A DNA stretch of 36,487 nucleotides from Anaerolineales bacterium (GTDB lineage Bacteria; Chloroflexota; Anaerolineae; Anaerolineales; Villigracilaceae). Both the position numbers and the translations under genes were made by a program. Under the pieces are notes generated by a model. The model had not been told where the DNA came from and did no database searches. It saw only the letters and a program-made list of their open reading frames with translations. Below are positions 16,528-26,312 of this stretch, piece by piece; positions within the stretch are counted from its first letter, which is position 1, and the number at the start of each line of letters is the position of its first letter. The stretch is taken from positions 1-36,487 of the forward strand of contig JACZJB010000127.1 in assembly GCA_014860805.1 (NCBI GenBank). The letters run 5' to 3'.

Positions 16528-16740
16528 GGAAACCTCCAGAGGGATTTGTGCAAGCCATCGGCCCGCACATTAAAAATATTTGATATGACCGACAGAACGC
16601 CACTTGCCAAACGGATACTTGATTCTGTTTTCTGAAGCATTTTCTCCGGTTTGGCAACCAGCATCCTGCGGCATGATTGTATCGTAATCAGGATTTATTT
16701 GCACCATCCCGCCGAATGGAACGCCAGAACAAACACAAAA
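16528..16740. other. Intergenic region upstream of the M32 peptidase
   Basis: No well-supported gene. A 34-codon minus-strand frame (16674-16570, beginning MPQDAGCQTGEN) has TACGAT ending 6 nt before its ATG, the leaderless layout seen elsewhere in the window, but no family resemblance I can name. It is noted as a possible small gene only. Confidence 0.2.
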
Positions 16741-16771
16741 AATCCCAAAGGGGATTTAAGCCTTTGGGATT
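16741..16771 (-). terminator. Intrinsic terminator of the MacAB-like operon
   Basis: Minus-strand stem AATCCCAAAGG (16771-16761), 9-nt loop and CCTTTGGGATT (16751-16741), followed by TTTTTG. It lies 26 bp beyond the stop of the SH3 lipoprotein gene. Confidence 0.85.
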
Positions 16772-16796
16772 TGGTCATTTCTTCTTCGCGGCAGTC

Positions 16797-17510
16797 TTAC
16801 GGGCATTTATGCCCTTCGCCCAAGCCATTGATAGTGATATATCCCGTCACTCCCTCGCGGATCTCCAGAGTTTGAGCCAGGGGCTCATCTGGAAGAAACA
16901 TGTCATAGGCTGTGTACGTGCCTGGGTCAACCTGAACTTCGTTTTTATATTTAGCGTTCGTGTACAACGAATACAAGTAAATATTCCCCGGCACAACAAA
17001 CATATCATGTTCTGTGCAGTTTTTGATATAGGCAGGCGCGGGCCATTCTGTAAAGGTGAAATCAGGTAACTGGTTCATATCGCCGTCAACTCTGGAATAA
17101 ATCGTTTGAATTGACACCCAACCCGTAGCGTCTGAGTCAGGGATATTTATTTGCGCCCAGTTGGAAAGGACATCCCGCGCGATGATTTGAGCGCTCATGC
17201 CTTTTCGTAAAACGCCGATCTGGTTGTATGGCAAGCCCGGTCCGCGGCGAATGTAGATGTTCCCGTCCACTGCGGTGATTGTGACTGAAGGCAAAGGTGT
17301 AGGCACAACGATGGTTGCCGTTGGAACAATTGTCGGCAAAGGAAGAGGCGTTGCAGAGGGAGGAATGGGCGCATCCGTTAAAATCGCCGCCTGCAAAGTT
17401 AGCGTTGGCTCAACTTCGCTGGATCGCAATCCGCCTGTGGGCATGAAAACGCAGCCCTGTGCAAAAACAAAAAGCAGCAGGGTGATTGAAACTTTCCTGA
17501 AAATTGACAT
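16797..17510 (-). CDS. SH3-domain lipoprotein
   Basis: A 237-residue predicted lipoprotein: signal peptide with lipobox AQGC (Cys20), then a Pro/Thr-rich linker to about 75 (VVPTPLPSVTIT). A bacterial SH3 domain follows (about 78-140), recognised by NIYIRRGPGLPYNQIGVLRKGM and GWVSIQTIYSR. The remaining ~95 residues form a beta-rich domain with no clear family. SH3b domains usually bind peptidoglycan or peptide. The start lies 3 bp after the permease stop, so it is the last gene of the export operon and may tie the transporter to the cell wall. Confidence 0.8.
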   Translation of the reverse strand: MSIFRKVSITLLLFVFAQGCVFMPTGGLRSSEVEPTLTLQAAILTDAPIPPSATPLPLPTIVPTATIVVPTPLPSVTITAVDGNIYIRRGPGLPYNQIGVLRKGMSAQIIARDVLSNWAQINIPDSDATGWVSIQTIYSRVDGDMNQLPDFTFTEWPAPAYIKNCTEHDMFVVPGNIYLYSLYTNAKYKNEVQVDPGTYTAYDMFLPDEPLAQTLEIREGVTGYITINGLGEGHKCP

Positions 17511-17512
17511 GA

Positions 17513-18769
17513 TTACTCGTAGCGAAGCGCTTCGACTGGCTCCAGGTTTGCGGCACGGCTGGCGGGATAGATTCCAAAGAACAAGCCGATGATGGCGGAG
17601 AAACTAGTGGAAAGAATGATCGCGTCCGTACCGACAATGGGGGTGAAATTATTTCCTGTGGCTGTGGCAACCTTGCCAACCACGAAGGCGATCAGCCAGC
17701 CAAACATGATGCCGATGATTCCGCCAATCAAACTAAGCAAAGAGGATTCCGTTAGAAATTGAAGCAGGATATCTTTTTTACGCGCACCAAGGGCTTTGCG
17801 TAATCCGATCTCGCGTGTCCGTTCAGTAACTGAGACGAGCATAATGTTTATGATGCCGATGCCGCCGACGAGGAGTGAAATACCGGCAATGCCGCCAAGA
17901 AAAATCGTCAGGACGCCTGTGATGGTTGCAAAGGTCGAGAGAAAATCCTGTTGAGTGAAGACGGTGAAATCGTCAATACCGATCGGCGTGCGATGACGCT
18001 GGCGGATAATGTTTGATACTTCCTCAGATGCCGAGGGGACAGCCTCTGCAGAGACGGCTTGAATGAAAATCACATCCACTTCATCACGGACACCCCGCTT
18101 AATAAGGCGCGCTTGCGCAGTGGTAAATGGAATATAAGCCGCGTTATCTTCGCTCCCAAATGCGCCGCCGCCTTTTGCAACTGTTACACCAATTACACGG
18201 AAAGGCTGTCCTTCGATTCGAATCGTTTCACCAACAACTCCATCCGCATGTCCAAATATTGCTATCGCAGACTCGGGCCCAAGAACTACAACAGACATGC
18301 GCCCAAGTATATTTTCCTGATTGATAAACTCGCCTTCCGCCAACTCCATATTGCGCACGATTGCATAGTCGGGAGTTACGCCTGAAATAGTGGTGGTGGA
18401 ATTTTCGCCGGCGAAGGTCAACGTGCCGTTGCCTTGAATGGCAGGCGCAACCAACTCTACAGAAGGCGCGGCAAACGGATCTTTAAGTGCATCCGCATCT
18501 GATAATGTCAGGGGGCGGTCATTATTGCCGCTGCGCCCGCTGCCGGGTCCACCGGGAGGACCGTCCGCACTGCCGCTAAAAACGAACAGCAGATTTGTGC
18601 CGATACTGGAAATGGAACCCGTTATGGATGCCTGCGCGCCATTCCCGACGGCAAGCATGGCAATCACAGCCGCCACGCCGATGACAATGCCGAGCACCGT
18701 CAGGCCGGAACGCATTTTATTGCCGTTCAAACTTTCAAGCGCTTCAAAGATTGCTTGTGTAAAACTCAT
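17513..18769 (-). CDS. MacB-type ABC transporter permease (FtsX domain)
   Basis: A 418-residue permease: one N-terminal helix ([20 protein letters not shown]), a large extracytoplasmic MacB-PCD domain (about 45-270), then three helices containing the FtsX signature [23 protein letters not shown]. The domain holds Gly/Pro-rich insertions (about 68-85). It is the MacB architecture without the fused ATPase, which is encoded just upstream with an ATGA overlap. In monoderm or atypical-envelope bacteria such sets export peptides or act in mechanotransmission; the cargo is unknown. Confidence 0.92.
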   Translation of the reverse strand: MSFTQAIFEALESLNGNKMRSGLTVLGIVIGVAAVIAMLAVGNGAQASITGSISSIGTNLLFVFSGSADGPPGGPGSGRSGNNDRPLTLSDADALKDPFAAPSVELVAPAIQGNGTLTFAGENSTTTISGVTPDYAIVRNMELAEGEFINQENILGRMSVVVLGPESAIAIFGHADGVVGETIRIEGQPFRVIGVTVAKGGGAFGSEDNAAYIPFTTAQARLIKRGVRDEVDVIFIQAVSAEAVPSASEEVSNIIRQRHRTPIGIDDFTVFTQQDFLSTFATITGVLTIFLGGIAGISLLVGGIGIINIMLVSVTERTREIGLRKALGARKKDILLQFLTESSLLSLIGGIIGIMFGWLIAFVVGKVATATGNNFTPIVGTDAIILSTSFSAIIGLFFGIYPASRAANLEPVEALRYE

Positions 18770-19464
18770 TTCTTCCTGCCTTTATCCTCAGCAGTGACAT
18801 CCAGTTCGCCGTCCCGCAAACGGATAACACGCTGGGTTTGCTCTGCAATGTTAGGATCATGCGTCACGATAATGAGCGTCGTACCGCGCTCCTTGTTCAG
18901 GGCGAGCAATAAATTCATAATCTCTTTGCCCACTTTTGAATCGAGGTTGCCAGTCGGCTCATCCGCCATGATGATGGCAGGGTTATTGACCAGGGAACGG
19001 GCTACCGCCACACGCTGCTGCTGGCCGCCGGACAGTTCGTACGGGCGATGAGTCATTCTGTCTTTCAGCCCGACAGCTTCCAGCGCGGCTTGAGCGCGCT
19101 CACGGCGGCCTTCTGTAATCCCCGCATAGCGCAATGGAAGTTCAACATTTCCAAGGGCCGTTAAACGTGAGAGCAGGTTGAAACTCTGAAAGACAAACCC
19201 CACCTTTCGATTACGAACACTTGCAAGCTGATCGTCATTCATTTCTGAAACCGACTCGCCATCAAGTATATATTCACCTGAAGTGGGCCTATCCAGACAG
19301 CCAAGCGTATTCATCATGGTGGATTTGCCCGAACCGGAGGGTCCCATAATGGATACCATCTCGCCGCGCTCGATATTAAATGAAACATTGCGCAGCGCCT
19401 GCACTTCGAACTCACCCATCATATAGGTTTTGGTCAGGTTATGCGCTTCGATCACCCAATCCAT
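18766..19464 (-). CDS. ABC transporter ATPase (MacB/LolD type)
   Basis: A 232-residue ATPase with Walker [10 protein letters not shown] (41-49), Q-loop region [20 protein letters not shown], signature LSGGQQQR and Walker [14 protein letters not shown], plus the switch His in LIIVTHDP. The [10 protein letters not shown] stretch is typical of the MacB/LolD subfamily. Start 19464 is preferred over 19476 because GGAGG lies 6 nt before it; it overlaps the adaptor gene stop. It powers the permease encoded next. Confidence 0.95.
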   Translation of the reverse strand: MDWVIEAHNLTKTYMMGEFEVQALRNVSFNIERGEMVSIMGPSGSGKSTMMNTLGCLDRPTSGEYILDGESVSEMNDDQLASVRNRKVGFVFQSFNLLSRLTALGNVELPLRYAGITEGRRERAQAALEAVGLKDRMTHRPYELSGGQQQRVAVARSLVNNPAIIMADEPTGNLDSKVGKEIMNLLLALNKERGTTLIIVTHDPNIAEQTQRVIRLRDGELDVTAEDKGRKK

Positions 19465-19465
19465 A

Positions 19466-20722
19466 TCAGCCTCCAAATGGATTGTTAAAGGAAGGCGGAT
19501 TCAAAATAATCAGATCGCCTTCTTTAATATCACCGCTTGCAACCACGCTTTCCGCATCAGACGAAGAACCGAGCTGCACTTTAACCTGCACAGGTTGATT
19601 ATTAACCAGCACATAGACCACCCGATTGCCATCCACTAGGCGAACAGCACGATTGGGCACCAAGATGACATCCTTGACTTCTTCCACTACGATATTGACA
19701 GCAGCGGTCATGCCGGGTTTTACCAGTTCATCGGCGTCTGTCAATTCAATGGTGACCGTAAAGCTTACGACGCCCTGTACAGTGTCCCCAGCCTGCCCCA
19801 CCTGCACAACTTTGCCGTGATATTCCTTGCCAAGGATCGCATCAAAGGTAAGTGAAGAAGCCTGGCCTACAGCCACGCTATTGATATCCACTTCCGAGAC
19901 CTGCACATCCACCAGCAGATGAGAAAGGTCATCAATCCGATAACCGACTGTCCCCGCTGTGACCTGGTCACCAATGGCGGGATTCGCCTGGGTGATCGTT
20001 CCGTCAAATGGAGCTATCAAGGATGCCATATTCAATGTGGATTGTGCCGCAGCCACACGCGCCTCCGCCGCCGCGACCTCTGCGGAATCTGGACCATCAA
20101 GAAGGCGCTCATAGGCACGGCGGGCGTCTCCAAGACGAGCTTCTGCAAGAGCCAGGTCTTTATCTGCCTGTGCAATTGTTTCCTCGGAAGCATATCCTCG
20201 ATACTGTTTTATTTTTAAAACGCCGAAGTCATAATAGTAGTCTGTGATATCTATCTTGCCGTTAAGCTGCATGCGCCAGTTGTAGGCTTTTTCGTAGGCT
20301 TTTTCAGCACTGTCTACAGCTTTTTGAGCCTCCAACCTCGCGGTATCAGAAGAGAGCAAATCTTCCAGGGCTTTTTGGGCACTGACCAGGTCTGCCTCGG
20401 CGAGGATAATGTTCTGGCTGAGAGACGCTTTATCGAGGCTGGCCAGTTGATCGTCACGAGAGACGCGGCTGCCAACTGCTACATTAGCAGTATCAACAAT
20501 CCCACTGGTCTGCCAAATGAGTGTGGCACTTTGTCTCGCACGAACGCTTCCTGTGGCGCCAACAGATGCGACCAGATTTCCGCGCTCAACGACTTCGGTT
20601 TGAAACGCAACAGGTTCGTTTCCGCCCCTGTTCGCAAAAACTGCAACCAAAATTGCAATTACCAGAACGATTCCCACAATGACCCAGGTCCTGCGGGAAA
20701 ATCTTGAAAAAAATTGTTTCAT
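19466..20722 (-). CDS. MacA/HlyD-type periplasmic adaptor
   Basis: A 418-residue membrane-fusion protein with one N-terminal helix (about 12-30), a lipoyl half-motif, a long coiled-coil hairpin (about 100-235, rich in Ala/Glu/Lys, with [24 protein letters not shown]), a second lipoyl half ([20 protein letters not shown]), and beta-barrel and membrane-proximal domains ([12 protein letters not shown]). GGAGG precedes the ATG. It is the first gene of the four-gene export operon. No outer-membrane TolC-like gene is present, which fits an envelope without a classical outer membrane. Confidence 0.92.
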   Translation of the reverse strand: MKQFFSRFSRRTWVIVGIVLVIAILVAVFANRGGNEPVAFQTEVVERGNLVASVGATGSVRARQSATLIWQTSGIVDTANVAVGSRVSRDDQLASLDKASLSQNIILAEADLVSAQKALEDLLSSDTARLEAQKAVDSAEKAYEKAYNWRMQLNGKIDITDYYYDFGVLKIKQYRGYASEETIAQADKDLALAEARLGDARRAYERLLDGPDSAEVAAAEARVAAAQSTLNMASLIAPFDGTITQANPAIGDQVTAGTVGYRIDDLSHLLVDVQVSEVDINSVAVGQASSLTFDAILGKEYHGKVVQVGQAGDTVQGVVSFTVTIELTDADELVKPGMTAAVNIVVEEVKDVILVPNRAVRLVDGNRVVYVLVNNQPVQVKVQLGSSSDAESVVASGDIKEGDLIILNPPSFNNPFGG

Positions 20723-20999
20723 TATGTGTATCCTCCAGAATTACAGTCAGCCCGCCAAGAGACATTCTTACGGGCAACTCAATCCAGTTTATCAAATGAA
20801 TGTGTAAAAATTGTGTAGCTATTTTAATTCAGGTACGCTCGATTTAAGCGTATTGGTTGCCGACATTAATAATTATCTAAGAAACTTATGACGATTGTCT
20901 CACGGTTTTGTGACATTTACGCCTATGTCTGTCCGAATAGTTTGGGTATCATCACACAAGACCTTATATGTACGTTGTTGATATTGATTCGGAGGCATT
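20723..20999. other. Divergent intergenic region
   Basis: 277 bp between the divergent MacA-like and GltD-like genes with no credible gene. It must hold both promoters. TTGGGT (20942-20947) and TTATAT (20964-20969) with a 16-bp spacer are a weak candidate for the GltD-like gene; no clear operator is seen. Confidence 0.4.
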
Positions 21000-22442
21000 A
21001 TGCAGGCTGTACCCAGCGAATTTTTGGCAATCGACAGGAAGGAACGCGCCAATAGCCCGTTCTTTGATCTTGACCTACGTCCGCCTGAGGTACGAAATTG
21101 CGATTTTGACGATGTAGTTATTGAATTTGACCCTGAACGGGCAATGGTGGAAGCCGCCCGCTGCATCCATTGCCCGGATCCTGCTCCCTGTATGGTGGCT
21201 TGCCCGACCGCGAATGACATCCCTTCTGCAATGTGGTTGATTGAACAGGGGCGCTTTGTGGAAGCAGCCGGCATCTATCACAAAACCAGTTCCCTGCCCG
21301 AAGTATGCGGACGCGTCTGCCCACACGAAGCATTATGTCAGGGTTCATGTGTTTTGAATAAACACCATAAACCTGTCCTTTGCGGCGAACTTGAAGCCTT
21401 TGCAGTGGACTATGAGCGCCGCACAAGCGGATACTCCATTCCAGTTGGTGAATCAAAAAACAAGCGAGTTGCCATAGTCGGCGCAGGACCAGCCGGTCTC
21501 GGTTGCGCAGACATTCTCGTTCAAAAAGGATACGACGTAACCATCTTCGAATCCAAGCCCGCACCTGGCGGTTTGCTCGTGTATGGCATTCCCAACTTCA
21601 AACTATCAAAAGAAGTCTGGCAGGAAAAATGGGAAGAGTTCGAGAAAGCCGGGGTGAAATTCGTACCCAATACCTACATTGGCAAAGATAAAACCATCGA
21701 TGGATTATTTGAAGAAGGCTTTGAAGCTGTTTTCATAGGCGTCGGTTCTGAAATCGACGCAAAGATGGAAGATACTCCCGGCACAGACCTTGCCGGTGTA
21801 TATGAAGCTACAGATTTTCTCATCCGCGGAAATATTGAGCCTGAAAAACTCCCTGAGGATATGCGCAAACCGTTGGAAATTGGCAGGCGCGTCGTAGTCA
21901 TTGGCGGCGGAGATACAGCTTCCGATTGCCTCCGAACCGCGCTTCGTCTCGGCGCTGAAGATGTTACTTGTTTATATCGCCGCACCGAGAAGGAAATGCC
22001 CGGCGGGAAGAAAGATCGAAAAATGGCACGCGAAGAAGGTGCGAAGTATCGTTTTCTCACCCAGCCTGTAAAATTCATTGCAGGAGCTGACGGAAAACTC
22101 GCCGCTGTGGAATGCATCGAAATGAAACTTGGCGAGCCGGATGCCAAGGGACGCCGCAAACCCGTTCCTGTGGAAGGCTCTAACTTCAGCGTCGCAGCGG
22201 ACACTGCGGTGCTGGCTCTCGGTTATTGGCCTGATCCCATCATTAGCAAAACCACGCCAGATCTTGAAACTCATGACTGGGGTCTGGTCAGTGTGAAAAA
22301 TAAATCCACAGGAGAGACATCCCGCGAAGGTATTTTCTCCGGTGGAGACTGCGTCACCGGCCCAGATCTGGTTGTCACTGCCATGGTAGGCGGAAGAAAA
22401 GCAGGACTCGCGATCGATGAATATTTGAAAAACAAGAAATAA
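21000..22442 (+). CDS. GltD-like NAD(P)-dependent oxidoreductase (glutamate synthase small-subunit family)
   Basis: A 480-residue FAD/NAD(P)H protein. The N-terminal Fe-S domain has Cys55, 58, 64 and 68 (CIHCPDPAPCMVACP) and a second set in CGRVCPHEALCQGSC. A FAD site VAIVGAGPAGLGCA lies near 158 and an NADPH site VVVIGGGDTASDC near 300. This architecture serves in glutamate synthase beta subunits, NfnB and related electron-bifurcating or shuttle enzymes. No glutamate synthase large subunit or NfnA is adjacent, so the partner is open. GGAGG precedes the ATG. Confidence 0.88.
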   Translation: MQAVPSEFLAIDRKERANSPFFDLDLRPPEVRNCDFDDVVIEFDPERAMVEAARCIHCPDPAPCMVACPTANDIPSAMWLIEQGRFVEAAGIYHKTSSLPEVCGRVCPHEALCQGSCVLNKHHKPVLCGELEAFAVDYERRTSGYSIPVGESKNKRVAIVGAGPAGLGCADILVQKGYDVTIFESKPAPGGLLVYGIPNFKLSKEVWQEKWEEFEKAGVKFVPNTYIGKDKTIDGLFEEGFEAVFIGVGSEIDAKMEDTPGTDLAGVYEATDFLIRGNIEPEKLPEDMRKPLEIGRRVVVIGGGDTASDCLRTALRLGAEDVTCLYRRTEKEMPGGKKDRKMAREEGAKYRFLTQPVKFIAGADGKLAAVECIEMKLGEPDAKGRRKPVPVEGSNFSVAADTAVLALGYWPDPIISKTTPDLETHDWGLVSVKNKSTGETSREGIFSGGDCVTGPDLVVTAMVGGRKAGLAIDEYLKNKK

Positions 22443-22471
22443 CCTGTTGTGAGGGCAGGTAGGTTGAAAAG

Positions 22472-22508
22472 AAGGATGTGACCCTGTAGGTCATATCCTT
22501 CGCTTTTG
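22472..22508 (+). terminator. Terminator of the GltD-like gene
   Basis: Stem AAGGATGTGACC (22472-22483), loop CTGTA, GGTCATATCCTT (22489-22500), 12 bp with one G-U, followed by CGCTTTTG. Confidence 0.75.
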
Positions 22509-22509
22509 T

Positions 22510-22515
22510 TATAAT
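22510..22515 (+). promoter_or_regulatory. -10 element of the envelope-protease operon, leaderless layout
   Basis: A perfect TATAAT whose last base is 7 nt before the ATG at 22523, with no Shine-Dalgarno site and no clear -35. Transcription would begin at or within a base or two of the start codon. Confidence 0.65.
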
Positions 22516-22522
22516 CAAACTC

Positions 22523-23830
22523 ATGTTTCAACGTATTGCACGCGGACTTGAGATTACACTCGCGCTTCTAATTCTTGGTTTTGTAGCAGGTTACAGCAAT
22601 CCTTCTCTCACAAATCCAATGGAAAAGGTGCGCGCCTTTACGCGCCAGATCGAATTCAACTACATCTCATGGATGTCAAATGCCGCCGTTCTTAAAGTCC
22701 GTGCGGCTTCGGTTGGGGCGCCATACACGCTTGGCCATGAAGCCCAAAAACAGATCGTCAACGAAAACCTGCGCCTTACGCAGCTCATTTTGGAAAAAGA
22801 ATATCAACTTACCCAAGTGTACGCAAACCCGGCCGTCACAGACAAGGAAACAGAATCACAAACACTGCGCGCCGAACTTAATGAATATTATCTCAGGCAA
22901 AGCCGGCTTGCTCCGCTTGCCGAAGCCATACTGCAGGAACAGGTTACGCAAATCCTCGCGGAGCTTGGTTTTACCGCTGCTGGTCAGCCCATCCCAAATG
23001 TCTGGTACCACTCCACTCGATTACCAATGGCGCTTGTTATTTCGCCTCGCGACCGCATTGAACAAACTGCAAATATTTCAGTGAATACCGATTTGACCAT
23101 CGACCAACAAGTTCAATTGGAAAGCGATGTCGACAAGGGACTCGATGTCTCCTCACTTGTCGTCAACATCGGCGGTGTCGGCGTATACCCCACCATGGTC
23201 CAGCGAACCACTGACCTGAATTGGACTCTCAGCACCATTGCCCACGAATGGATTCACAACTATCTGACCCTGCGCCCACTCGGAATCGTATATAACGAAA
23301 CACCCGAACTTCGCACCATGAACGAAACCACCGCATCCATTGCCGGGGATGAGATTGGGGCACTCGTCATCGAACGCTTTTACCCGGAACGGAGAACTGC
23401 ACTTCAATCTGATTCAAATCCAGTTACCGCCTCTTCCCCAAGCCTGAGCCTGATCTCATTTCCGTTGGAACACCCCACGCCGGCAGATTTTCCACGTCCT
23501 CAATTTGATTTCCGCGCCCAAATGCACGAGACACGCATCACAGCCGATGCCCTGCTCGCAGAAGGGAAAATAGAAGAAGCGGAAGCATACATGGAAGAAC
23601 GCCGTCTTGTTTTCCTAGAAAATGGGTATCTATTCCGCAAGATCAACCAGGCATATTTTGCGTTTCACGGGGCATATGCGGATGTTCCCGGTGGCGCGGC
23701 AGGTGAGGACCCTGTGGGACCGGCTGTTCGCGCATTAAGAGCACAAAGCAAATCCCTTGCAGATTTTGTCAATACGATTTCGTGGATGTGGAAATACGAT
23801 CAGTTGCAGAAGGCAGTCAACCCTAAATGA
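22523..23830 (+). CDS. Membrane-anchored HExxH metallopeptidase, predicted
   Basis: A 435-residue protein with one N-terminal membrane segment (about 10-24); the rest is extracytoplasmic. A zinc motif HEWIH (241-245) follows LSTIA, and NETTASIAGDEIG (267-279) supplies a likely third ligand, Glu268 or Glu277, as in gluzincin-type peptidases. I do not recognise a named family. The region 90-150 is helical and may form a coiled coil. Its TGA overlaps the ATG of the next gene (ATGA), so it is coupled to the DsbA-like/cyclophilin lipoprotein, which suggests a role in processing or quality control of exported proteins. Confidence 0.75.
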   Translation: MFQRIARGLEITLALLILGFVAGYSNPSLTNPMEKVRAFTRQIEFNYISWMSNAAVLKVRAASVGAPYTLGHEAQKQIVNENLRLTQLILEKEYQLTQVYANPAVTDKETESQTLRAELNEYYLRQSRLAPLAEAILQEQVTQILAELGFTAAGQPIPNVWYHSTRLPMALVISPRDRIEQTANISVNTDLTIDQQVQLESDVDKGLDVSSLVVNIGGVGVYPTMVQRTTDLNWTLSTIAHEWIHNYLTLRPLGIVYNETPELRTMNETTASIAGDEIGALVIERFYPERRTALQSDSNPVTASSPSLSLISFPLEHPTPADFPRPQFDFRAQMHETRITADALLAEGKIEEAEAYMEERRLVFLENGYLFRKINQAYFAFHGAYADVPGGAAGEDPVGPAVRALRAQSKSLADFVNTISWMWKYDQLQKAVNPK

Positions 23831-25059
23831 AACGAACCTTGCTATTTTTTCTGATTTTCAGCGCAAGCATTTTTACACTGAGCGCATGTACAAGCAATAC
23901 TCAGATCCCGCCCACCCCAGTCAGCATAAACACGCCGCTGATCGTCAACACGCCTACCCAGGTTATCGGTTGTTCAACCATCTCCGCTGAACCTACCCCC
24001 GCCCTCGGTGCAGGCTCCATTTATCCACCCGTCAGCGGCGCGGATTTTTCCATGGGACCCGCAGATGCGCCTGTAACCTTGATCGTCTATTGCGACTTTC
24101 AATCGCCCGGCTGTAAAAGCACAGAGACGGTTGTCACTGAACTGATGAAAAATCACGAAGATCTGCGGCTCGTCTTCCGTCCCATTCCATTGATAGGAAT
24201 TCTTGACAAGTCCGAAGGAGCCATTCTAGCCGCCCTTGCGGCAGACCAGCAAGGTCAATTCTGGACGATGTATGATCTTCTCTTTACCAAGCATACCGAG
24301 TGGGTAAATTTAACCCCAGCCAGGTTTAATGACTGGGTAATAAAAGAAGCCGTCGCTGCCGGCATGGATGGGAATCAATTTACAGATGCGATGAATGCTT
24401 CCGAAACAGCCACCAGAATGATGTCCATGTATGATGCGGCAAAAAAATTAAGCATTGCTGCTGTCCCGCTCGTCCTTATGAACGGCGAGCAATTTTATTT
24501 GCTTGATTATAAAAACATGAGCGATACCATCGGTATCATTGCACTTGGACAAAAACAATTCACCAAATGCCCGCCTTTTAATATTGATATGGACAAACGA
24601 TATCTTGCCACCATTAAAACGGAAAAAGGCAATATTGTGATCGAGTTGTATCCGAAGAAAGCGCCGCTGTCAGTAAATTCGTTCGTATTCCTTGCACGCG
24701 AAGGCTGGTTTGACGGTGTGACTTTTCATCGCGTCATTCCCGGCTTTGCGGCACAGGCTGGCGACCCGAGCGGCACGGGCAAGGGCAATCCTGGATATTT
24801 TTTCAACAACGAGATCAGCGATCTATTCTTTGACAAACCCGGCATGGTGGGGATGGCAAACTCCGGACCTGATACAAATGGCAGCCAATTCTTCATTACA
24901 TTTGCACCTGCGCCACACCTGGACGGCTCCTACACGATCTTCGGGCAGGTCACCAGCGGATTGGATGTTGCCGAAAACCTGACTCCGCGAGATCCTGACC
25001 AAGGCTTGCTCCTGCCGCCCGGAGACAAGATCATCAGCATCACCATCGAAGAGAAATAA
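23827..25059 (+). CDS. Lipoprotein with DsbA-like and cyclophilin domains
   Basis: A 410-residue lipoprotein (lipobox LSAC, Cys21) with two folding-helper domains. Residues about 65-250 are a DsbA-like thioredoxin domain (DAPVTLIVYCDFQSPGC). Its first active-site Cys is replaced by Ser93 (S-P-G-C96), while another Cys, Cys89, lies before the Asp. Residues about 258-410 are a cyclophilin peptidyl-prolyl isomerase with FHRVIPGF, QAGDP, GMVGMANSGPDTNGSQFFI and HLDGSYTIFGQV. The cyclophilin half looks active. It overlaps both neighbours (ATGA and TAATG), forming a coupled envelope-folding set. Confidence 0.9.
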   Translation: MKRTLLFFLIFSASIFTLSACTSNTQIPPTPVSINTPLIVNTPTQVIGCSTISAEPTPALGAGSIYPPVSGADFSMGPADAPVTLIVYCDFQSPGCKSTETVVTELMKNHEDLRLVFRPIPLIGILDKSEGAILAALAADQQGQFWTMYDLLFTKHTEWVNLTPARFNDWVIKEAVAAGMDGNQFTDAMNASETATRMMSMYDAAKKLSIAAVPLVLMNGEQFYLLDYKNMSDTIGIIALGQKQFTKCPPFNIDMDKRYLATIKTEKGNIVIELYPKKAPLSVNSFVFLAREGWFDGVTFHRVIPGFAAQAGDPSGTGKGNPGYFFNNEISDLFFDKPGMVGMANSGPDTNGSQFFITFAPAPHLDGSYTIFGQVTSGLDVAENLTPRDPDQGLLLPPGDKIISITIEEK

Positions 25060-26312
25060 TGCAAACAAAAAAGACGCACTGGCCCTCTCTTCTAACATTG
25101 TTGATATTCGGCATAAGTATTTTATTTTTGCTTTTAATTGTCTCGGTTTTAGGCATAAGTTCATTGATAGATCTATTTCGCGGAAGCGGCGACGCTGTTG
25201 CTGAAATGATTCGCGCCGCGACAAATGGTTTCGAGATCATCCTTCTTTTACTATGCGGATGGTTTGTCCTGCAAAAAGTAATGGGACGCGAACATGCCGA
25301 CCTGCCATTCATCCTTCCTTTCGCAGACTGGCATTTGCTGGTGGTGATTGGCTTCGCCGTTGTCGGCGTTACCGTTGGCGGACTGGCTGCGTACACGGAA
25401 ATTCCCTGGCTTGGATGGCTTATCCTCCCCGTCACAACACTCCTTGTGATCGTGCCTCCAATTTGGCTGATCTTTGGATACGGTTCACGCGGACTGGAAA
25501 TTGGTTCTCGCTGGCGTGTTTTTGCAGTCCTTGGTCTTGGCATGACAATCGGCCCTGTTATCATGGTCTTGATCGAGTTGGCTATGCTGGCTGGGATCAT
25601 TCTCACAGGCGCAATTTTGCTTGCGATCCTTGAGCCAGCCACCTTTCAGGAACTGATGCGAATCGCAGAAATTGTTCAGACTGAAACAAACCAGGAAGTG
25701 CTTTTAAAATTAATGGCACCCTACATTTCGAATCCAATCGCCATAACCACCGGCATCGTGTACATTGCCATACTTGTACCATTGATCGAAGAATTACTGA
25801 AACCGCTGGCAGTTTGGGTGTTTGCTGCGAAGATCGAAACTCCAGCCCAAGGTTTCGTGCTGGGACTATTAAGCGGCGGCGCTTTTGCTTTAATTGAAAG
25901 CCTCAACGCAGGCGCAGACAGTACCGTCACCTGGCCGGTCATCGTCAGCGTGCGCGCAGGGACAAGCATCCTGCACATGACTGCCTCAGCTTTGGTTGGC
26001 TGGGGCATCGTCTCCGCCTTCAAGGAGAAAAAAATCGGACGGTTATTTGGCGCTTATTTTTCGGCTGTTTTGATACACGGGATCTGGAATGCCTCCGCCG
26101 CGGGAGCGGGACTTTCCGCCATCGGCGAATCCATCGGCAAACCGGAATGGTTGTTTAATTTCGCTCCAGCACTAGTTTGCGGACTGCTCGTTATGGGAGT
26201 GGGCATGCTGGCGGTCTTGCTCGCGTCCAATCGAAAACTTCGTAATGTTTCCAGGCTATTAACTGCCGAAGAAAGCAACAGCAAAGAAGAGGAAGTACAA
26301 TTACCTGTATGA
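25059..26312 (+). CDS. PrsW-family intramembrane protease
   Basis: A 417-residue protein with about ten hydrophobic segments. The PrsW motifs are present in the second half: EExxK at Glu244-Glu245-Lys248, FxxxE at Phe276-Glu280, His306 and His340 (LIHGIWNAS). PrsW proteases cut membrane proteins such as anti-sigma factors within the bilayer; related CPBP enzymes cut prenylated peptides. The N-terminal ~200 residues add extra membrane helices whose role is unknown. The start overlaps the previous stop (TAATG) and the end overlaps trmI (ATGA). Confidence 0.85.
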   Translation: MQTKKTHWPSLLTLLIFGISILFLLLIVSVLGISSLIDLFRGSGDAVAEMIRAATNGFEIILLLLCGWFVLQKVMGREHADLPFILPFADWHLLVVIGFAVVGVTVGGLAAYTEIPWLGWLILPVTTLLVIVPPIWLIFGYGSRGLEIGSRWRVFAVLGLGMTIGPVIMVLIELAMLAGIILTGAILLAILEPATFQELMRIAEIVQTETNQEVLLKLMAPYISNPIAITTGIVYIAILVPLIEELLKPLAVWVFAAKIETPAQGFVLGLLSGGAFALIESLNAGADSTVTWPVIVSVRAGTSILHMTASALVGWGIVSAFKEKKIGRLFGAYFSAVLIHGIWNASAAGAGLSAIGESIGKPEWLFNFAPALVCGLLVMGVGMLAVLLASNRKLRNVSRLLTAEESNSKEEEVQLPV

